Source of the DNA: DATEEW01 sp035273665
GTDB taxonomy: Bacteria; Pseudomonadota; Gammaproteobacteria; Burkholderiales; SG8-39
NCBI GenBank assembly: GCA_035273665.1
Contig: DATEOW010000072.1
Span: forward strand, 1 to 26,146
Reading direction: 5' to 3'
DNA length: 26,146 nucleotides
The notes under the pieces were generated by a model. It worked only from the letters and a program-made list of their open reading frames with translations. It searched no databases and was not told where the DNA came from. The number at the start of each line of letters is the position of its first letter. The stretch's first letter is position 1. Made by a program: the position numbers and the translations under genes. Below are positions 22,288 to 26,146 of the stretch, piece by piece.

Positions 22288-24732
22288 ATGTTCCTCTTGC
22301 ATCATCGGTGGAAAATTGCGTTAAAAGCCGTACTGGTCTGCTCGATCGGCCTGTTGGCAGGGACGGTGTTCGCCCTCACCACGCTCTACGACCGGCTGGA
22401 CGGTTGGGTGCACGATTCCCTGCAACGCGCTCTTGCCGCGCCGATCCCGCTGGAAGAAGTCGTCGTTTTCGATATCGACGAAGCATCGCTGGGCGCCCTG
22501 ATGCCGGCACTGGGCCCTTGGCCTTATGACCACGAAGCCTTTTCGCTGGTGCAACGCTATTTGAATAAGCACCAGGCCCGCGCGGTCGTCTACGACATGC
22601 TGCTCGCCGAACGGCGCGAGGGTGACCAGCAATTCGCTGAAACGCTTTCCCGCAATGTCGTGCTCGCGGGAGCCGGCTTGCCTGTGACCCTCGCCGCCGA
22701 TCCCGCTTATCAGTCGCAGCTTGAAAGCGCTGCGCTCGACCGCGACCCGCACTATGTGATGCACGGTATCCAAAGCAAAGAAGCGCAGTTGCAACGCAGA
22801 TATCAGGAATGGCCCTATTTAAAACTGCCGTTTGCGCATCTGACGCAATACGCCAGCATCGGCCTCAGCAGTTTCGAAGCTGATGATGATGGGGTTGTAC
22901 GACGTTTGCCTTTGTTCCATGGGAGCCAAGGCTTCGTGCTGCCCAGCCTGCCGCTCGCGGCGCTCATGGCCGCCGATCCGGGGAAGGTTCAGGCGCACTG
23001 GACCGAAAACAGCGTGCGCGTGATGCGCAACGACATTCCGCTTTCGGCCGGCGGCGAAGCGCTTTTGCGCTTTCCCGCCAACGCGAGCAGTTTGCGCATC
23101 ATTCCGTTCTACGAACTGGTGCGCGCCGCGACGCAAACGCCTAATTCCGAAAAACTCGCCAAGGAAGTTCGCGGCAAGACCGTCTTTATCGGCAGTTCGA
23201 GCTTCATCGCGGGCACACAAATCTACACGCCCGTCGGCCGCATGTCGGGATTGCAATTCTCTGCGTTGAGCTACGCCATGCTCGCTTCGGGTAGCGTGCT
23301 ATCGCCGCCCCATCCCTTCACTGATGCCCTCCTCGCGCTGCTCGCCTTATCGCTGCCTTTAACGCTGCTTGCACGCGGCGCGGAAGCCTCCGGCCGTGGA
23401 TTCCTTCTTGTATTTTTCGGCTTGCCGGTGCTTTGCGTCGGCGCCGGCATCGGACTGTTTGCGCTCGGGAGCCAATCGAACGGCTTGTTCGCCATTGCGA
23501 CCGGACTCGCCGCCTGGTCGGGTGTATTGGCCATCTGGCTCTTCGATGTATCGGGAGAAAGAAGGCGCCTGCGCTACGAGGCGATGGCCGCGCGGCAAGC
23601 CAACCGTCTCAAAAGCGATTTCTTAAACCAGCTCACGCACGAGTTGCGTACGCCGCTCACTGCCATCATGGGTTTCAACAAGGTCAATCAATTGACCGAA
23701 GATCTGGGCCGCGATGCGCGCATTCACAACAGCGACATCATCGGACAAAACTGCGAGCATCTACTGGCGCTGATCAATAACAACCTGGATCTCGCCAAGA
23801 TCGAAGCGGGTAGTCTCGTCATTGCGCCCGCGGCGGAAGATGCCGAGCAGCTGTGCCGCGATGTCGTCGCGACGCTTCAAAGCGTGGCGAACGAAAAACG
23901 CATACGTCTACGCTTTATTTCGCGCACCCCTTTGCCGCCTGCGCTGATGCTCGACGCGTTTCGCGTGCGCCAGATCCTGATGAACCTAGTAGGCAACGCT
24001 TTGAAATTCACCCCGGCCGGTTCGGTGGAATTGACGGCCGCATGGCAAGGCAACAGCATGTTGGTACTGGAAGTTCGCGACACCGGCACCGGGATTCCGG
24101 AACATGCTCTAGGACGAATCTTCGAACCTTTTGAGCAGGGCGACGCGAGCATCGCGCAACGCTTCGGCGGCACCGGTCTTGGTTTGGCCATTACGCGCAA
24201 CCTCGTGCAATTGATGAACGGCACGATTGAAGTCGAGTCGAAGCCGGCGTTGGGATCAGTATTCCGCGTGATGTTGCCTTGCGATGCCGTGCACCATGAC
24301 GATGGCGTGCGTTCGATCAGCGAAGCGCGCGCCATGCGCGAACCTTTGTACGGCCGTGTGCTGCTAGCCGAAGACAACGAAGACATCCGCGACCTGGTGG
24401 AAGTTTTCTTGCGCCGCATGGGATTGCGAAGCGTTACCGTGTCCAACGGATTGGAAGCGGTGGAAACCGCACTTGCGGAGGAATTTGACGCAGTGCTGAT
24501 GGACATGGAAATGCCCGTGATGAATGGGCATGAAGCCGTCAACGTGCTGCGCACTCGCAACTACACGGGTGTGATTCTGGCGCTCACGGCGCACTACGAA
24601 GGTATTGAAATCGAGCGCGCCATGGCTGCGGGCTGCGATGGGGTAGTGCATAAACCGGTCACCCTCGAAACGCTCCGCGCCGCCTTGCGGCCCCTGCTAC
24701 GCACCTCCCGCCGTAGCGGCCACCGTGCCTAA
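22288..24732 (+). CDS. CHASE2-domain hybrid histidine kinase with C-terminal receiver
   Basis: An 814-residue inner-membrane sensor kinase. Helix at about 11-31, a large periplasmic CHASE2 domain (about 32-338, with VVVFDIDEASLGALMPALGP, AVVYDMLL and GKTVFIGSS), three helices between about 345 and 420, then the kinase core. The HisKA box is FLNQLTHELRTPLTAIMGF with phospho-acceptor His451. The ATPase shows the N-box MNLVGNALKFTP, the G1 box Asp598 (DTGTGIP), the F-box FEPFEQGD and G2 GGTGLGLAI. The receiver domain (about 688-805) has Asp739 in VLMDMEMPVMNG and Lys789. It has no HPt domain; that function is probably supplied by the gene at 24841. Start ATG 22288; all catalytic residues are present. 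The signal is unknown. Confidence 0.95.
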   Translation: MFLLHHRWKIALKAVLVCSIGLLAGTVFALTTLYDRLDGWVHDSLQRALAAPIPLEEVVVFDIDEASLGALMPALGPWPYDHEAFSLVQRYLNKHQARAVVYDMLLAERREGDQQFAETLSRNVVLAGAGLPVTLAADPAYQSQLESAALDRDPHYVMHGIQSKEAQLQRRYQEWPYLKLPFAHLTQYASIGLSSFEADDDGVVRRLPLFHGSQGFVLPSLPLAALMAADPGKVQAHWTENSVRVMRNDIPLSAGGEALLRFPANASSLRIIPFYELVRAATQTPNSEKLAKEVRGKTVFIGSSSFIAGTQIYTPVGRMSGLQFSALSYAMLASGSVLSPPHPFTDALLALLALSLPLTLLARGAEASGRGFLLVFFGLPVLCVGAGIGLFALGSQSNGLFAIATGLAAWSGVLAIWLFDVSGERRRLRYEAMAARQANRLKSDFLNQLTHELRTPLTAIMGFNKVNQLTEDLGRDARIHNSDIIGQNCEHLLALINNNLDLAKIEAGSLVIAPAAEDAEQLCRDVVATLQSVANEKRIRLRFISRTPLPPALMLDAFRVRQILMNLVGNALKFTPAGSVELTAAWQGNSMLVLEVRDTGTGIPEHALGRIFEPFEQGDASIAQRFGGTGLGLAITRNLVQLMNGTIEVESKPALGSVFRVMLPCDAVHHDDGVRSISEARAMREPLYGRVLLAEDNEDIRDLVEVFLRRMGLRSVTVSNGLEAVETALAEEFDAVLMDMEMPVMNGHEAVNVLRTRNYTGVILALTAHYEGIEIERAMAAGCDGVVHKPVTLETLRAALRPLLRTSRRSGHRA

Positions 24733-24840
24733 GAATCTCTCGGCACGCCAAAAAAGTCGTCCTTTGACAACGCTAGTCCGGGGCTTAGCGGTCAAATTGC
24801 CGCGCCTTTCGGCTTCGCACCTCTCTAGAATGACATCCGC

Positions 24841-25146
24841 ATGCAGACCGAACGCATCGAAGTACGCGTAGCCGGTGAACTGGGAACGCTAGTCGCGCGT
24901 TATATAGCCAACCGCAAGACAGAGCTGGTCGAGCTGGATGCGGCGCTAAGTAAGCGAGACTTCGAAACACTGCGCCGTATGGGCCATGTTCTTAAGGGTT
25001 CGGGCGGTGGTTTCGGCTTCGCAGACATCAGCCGCATGGGCGATGCGATCGAACGCGCCGCAGTACAAGGCGAGGTCGAAACGCTGCAACAAGAGTTGGC
25101 CGCATTAAAGCGTTATCTGGAATGCATATACATCGTGTTTGAATAA
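24841..25146 (+). CDS. HPt-domain phosphotransfer protein
   Basis: A 101-residue single-domain HPt protein. The phospho-accepting motif is RMGHVLKGSGGGFGF with His49, followed by ISRMGDAIERAA, as in standard HPt helices. It should move phosphate between receiver Asp739 of the upstream hybrid kinase and the OmpR-type regulator encoded next. There is no recognisable Shine-Dalgarno before ATG 24841; a TAGAAT (24826-24831) sits so close that transcription could begin at or very near the start codon. A TTGACA is present at 24764-24769 but without a partner -10. The stop TAA (25144-25146) overlaps the ribosome site of the next gene. Confidence 0.92.
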   Translation: MQTERIEVRVAGELGTLVARYIANRKTELVELDAALSKRDFETLRRMGHVLKGSGGGFGFADISRMGDAIERAAVQGEVETLQQELAALKRYLECIYIVFE

Positions 25147-25179
25147 GGAGCGGCGGTATAAACCGTCGCGTCAAAAAAT
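25145..25179 (+). promoter_or_regulatory. Ribosome site bridged to its start codon by a hairpin
   Basis: AAGGAG (25145-25150) is 29 nt from the ATG at 25180, too far for direct use. Between them an 8-bp hairpin forms: 25150-25157 with 25162-25169, loop ATAA, one G-T pair. If folded, AAGGA would be about 10 nt from the start. Confidence 0.45.
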
Positions 25180-25905
25180 ATGCGCATTGCGTTGCTTGAA
25201 GATGATCCTTGCCAGACTGACCTGGTGAAACTGTGGCTGCAGGAAGCCGGACACACCTGCCATACCTTCAGCCGGTCCAAGGAATTCATGCGGGTCCTCG
25301 CGCGCGACAGCTTCGATCTCCTGCTGATCGATTGGGAGTTGCCCGACGTCAACGGCGACATCGTGCTGGAGTGGGTGAGAGTGAACGTGCGCGATAACGT
25401 GCCCGTCCTGTTCGCCACCGCACGCGATCGCGAAGACGACATCGTCCGCGTGCTGCGCGCCGGCGCAGACGACTATCTCGTCAAGCCGCTCCGTAAAGGC
25501 GAAACGCTGGCCCGTATTGAAGCGCTCGGACGCCGTTCGAAACCGCAAGGCGGCAAAGCCGAACCGATGAACATCGGCGATTTCGAAATCGATCTCGACC
25601 ATCGCATCATCAAACGCAAAGGCCAAGCCGTCGAATTGACGCAAAAAGATTTCGACTTGGCCGTCTTCATGTTCCGCAACGTCGGCAACCTGGTTTCGCG
25701 CGGTCATATTCTTGAAACCGTTTGGGGTCGCAATCCGGACTTGAACACCCGTACGGTGGACACGCACATCAGCCGCCTACGCTTCAAGCTGGGCTTGAAT
25801 CCGGAAAACGGCTGGCGCCTGACGGCTGTATATCAGCACGGCTATCGCCTCGAAGCGATTCGGACCAATGAAAACGGCGCACCGGCGAGCGCAGCTGCCG
25901 CTTAA
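25180..25905 (+). CDS. OmpR/PhoB-type response regulator
   Basis: A 241-residue two-domain regulator. The receiver (about 1-115) has the acidic pair Asp8/Asp9, phospho-acceptor Asp51 in LLLIDWELPDVNG, Thr80 and Lys102 (DDYLVKPLRKGE). The C-terminal winged-helix domain (about 130-228) shows FEIDLDHRIIKRKGQAVELT, KDFDLAVFMFRNVGNLVSRG, the recognition helix region TRTVDTHISRLRFKLGL and the wing AVYQHGYRLEAI. It should bind DNA as a dimer after phosphorylation through the HPt protein. ATG 25180 begins MRIALLEDDPCQTD. It ends the phosphorelay operon and is followed by a strong terminator. Target genes are not evident; the low-complexity tail APASAAAA is probably unstructured. Confidence 0.95.
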   Translation: MRIALLEDDPCQTDLVKLWLQEAGHTCHTFSRSKEFMRVLARDSFDLLLIDWELPDVNGDIVLEWVRVNVRDNVPVLFATARDREDDIVRVLRAGADDYLVKPLRKGETLARIEALGRRSKPQGGKAEPMNIGDFEIDLDHRIIKRKGQAVELTQKDFDLAVFMFRNVGNLVSRGHILETVWGRNPDLNTRTVDTHISRLRFKLGLNPENGWRLTAVYQHGYRLEAIRTNENGAPASAAAA

Positions 25906-25926
25906 AGGTTTTGCTTTTATTTTACG

Positions 25927-25951
25927 AAAACGGCCCTGCGGGGCCGTTTTT
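25927..25951 (+). terminator. Strong Rho-independent terminator after the response regulator
   Basis: AAAACGGCCC (25927-25936) and GGGCCGTTTT (25941-25950) form a perfect 10-bp stem with loop TGCG, followed by T. The A and T runs on both sides make it usable in both directions. Confidence 0.93.
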
Positions 25952-25959
25952 GTTCTCTG

Positions 25960-26001
25960 TGGTGCCCGGGGTCGGACTCGAACCGACACCTTGCTTTAAA
26001 A
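25960..26001 (-). repeat. tRNA 3'-end-like repeat, copy 1 (no 5' half)
   Basis: On the minus strand this 42-nt unit ends with a T-arm (GTCGG, loop TTCGAGT, CCGAC), acceptor strand CCCGGGC and ACCA, like the 3' end of a tRNA. Within 26002-26100 I find no GCCCGGG 5' acceptor strand to pair with it, and the sequence upstream of the T-arm does not form an anticodon arm. It is therefore a fragment, not a functional tRNA. It matches 26101-26142 at 41 of 42 positions. The 99 nt between the copies hold no gene that I can see. Confidence 0.7.
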
Positions 26002-26100
26002 CGTTTTAGTTCCGGCATAACGTCCGCTGTGCGGAGTTAGCCTGCACTGAAATCCCTTCACCGCCGCAAGGCCTCACTCGGCCTATCGACATCGTTTGTT

Positions 26101-26146
26101 TGGTGCCCGGGGTCGGACTCGAACCGAGACCTTGCTTTAAAAAGGT
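26101..26146 (-). tRNA. Partial tRNA or tRNA-like 3' end, copy 2, cut by window edge
   Basis: The minus strand ends TTCGAGTCCGACCCCGGGCA then CCA, with T-stem CTCGG/CCGAC (outer pair mismatched, C-C). Only 46 nt are visible; a 5' acceptor GCCCGGG, as in many bacterial tRNA-Leu genes, would lie beyond the edge. The visible 18 nt before the T-arm can form ACCTT/AAGGT but with an 8-nt loop, so a normal anticodon cannot be read. It may be an intact tRNA, a pseudo-tRNA or an attachment-site remnant. Confidence 0.4.

Noticed and set aside
24764..24769. Perfect TTGACA as a -35 element for the HPt gene
   Set aside because: The positions 16-18 nt downstream do not contain a -10-like hexamer.
25960..26100. 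Complete tRNA or tmRNA gene at copy 1
   Set aside because: No matching 5' acceptor strand and no anticodon arm within 100 nt; the 3' end also differs from usual tmRNA ends.
1..26146. CRISPR array, insertion sequence, toxin-antitoxin or phage-defence genes
   Set aside because: No regular spacer-repeat pattern, transposase or defence-type domain was found; the repeated sequences are the short ones listed above.

Overview
The window looks like chromosomal DNA of a Gram-negative proteobacterium, most likely beta or closely related. It carries a TonB-dependent outer-membrane receptor, a TonB-family protein, a Sbp/CysT/CysW/CysA sulfate importer, a MacA/MacB-like exporter and several c-di-GMP enzymes. 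GC content is moderately high, coding density is high, and many genes are joined by ATGA or GTGA overlaps. I see no insertion sequence, CRISPR array or rRNA. Species cannot be named from the sequence.

Layout. (1) 1-3137, minus: a stressosome-type signalling operon, rsbR-rsbS-rsbT, then an RsbT-like kinase fused to a PP2C phosphatase, then a further ATPase-domain protein cut off by the left edge. (2) 3348-8168, minus: an operon that starts with a 1-Cys peroxiredoxin, continues with sbp-cysT-cysW-cysA, and ends with a small uncharacterised protein whose start overlaps the cysA stop. (3) 8337-9338, minus: a second sulfate-binding protein gene with its own strong terminator and repeated upstream motifs. 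(4) 9450-12471, minus: DUF2946 protein, TonB-dependent receptor and DUF1775 (YcnI-like) protein, probably handling copper or another transition metal, with a promoter and dyad operator candidate in front. (5) 12528-17089, minus: membrane-fusion protein, ABC ATPase and two FtsX/MacB-type permeases, with a 302-nt gap after the ATPase that holds a possible small membrane protein on the other strand. (6) 17205-21056, minus: TonB-like protein, PAS-GGDEF diguanylate cyclase, a small ATGA-coupled protein and a CHASE8-like GGDEF-EAL protein. (7) 21104-22147, plus: exported ankyrin-repeat protein with a duplicated C-terminal motif. (8) 22288-25905, plus: a three-gene phosphorelay (CHASE2 hybrid kinase, HPt protein, OmpR-type regulator) closed by a strong terminator. 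(9) 25960-26146: two direct copies of a tRNA 3'-end-like sequence on the minus strand, the second running off the window.

How the parts work together. The rsb module should sense stress in a supramolecular complex and release RsbT, with the PP2C fusion resetting RsbR/RsbS; no sigma factor or anti-sigma pair is present in the window, so the output probably runs through the truncated last gene. The sulfate genes form one importer with two alternative binding proteins. The hybrid kinase has a receiver but no HPt of its own, so the neighbouring HPt gene is the obvious bridge to the OmpR-type regulator. No single locus here is plainly a new system. The least explained items are two small translationally coupled proteins (3348-3575 and 19133-19348), the duplicated motif in the ankyrin protein and the tandem tRNA-end repeats.
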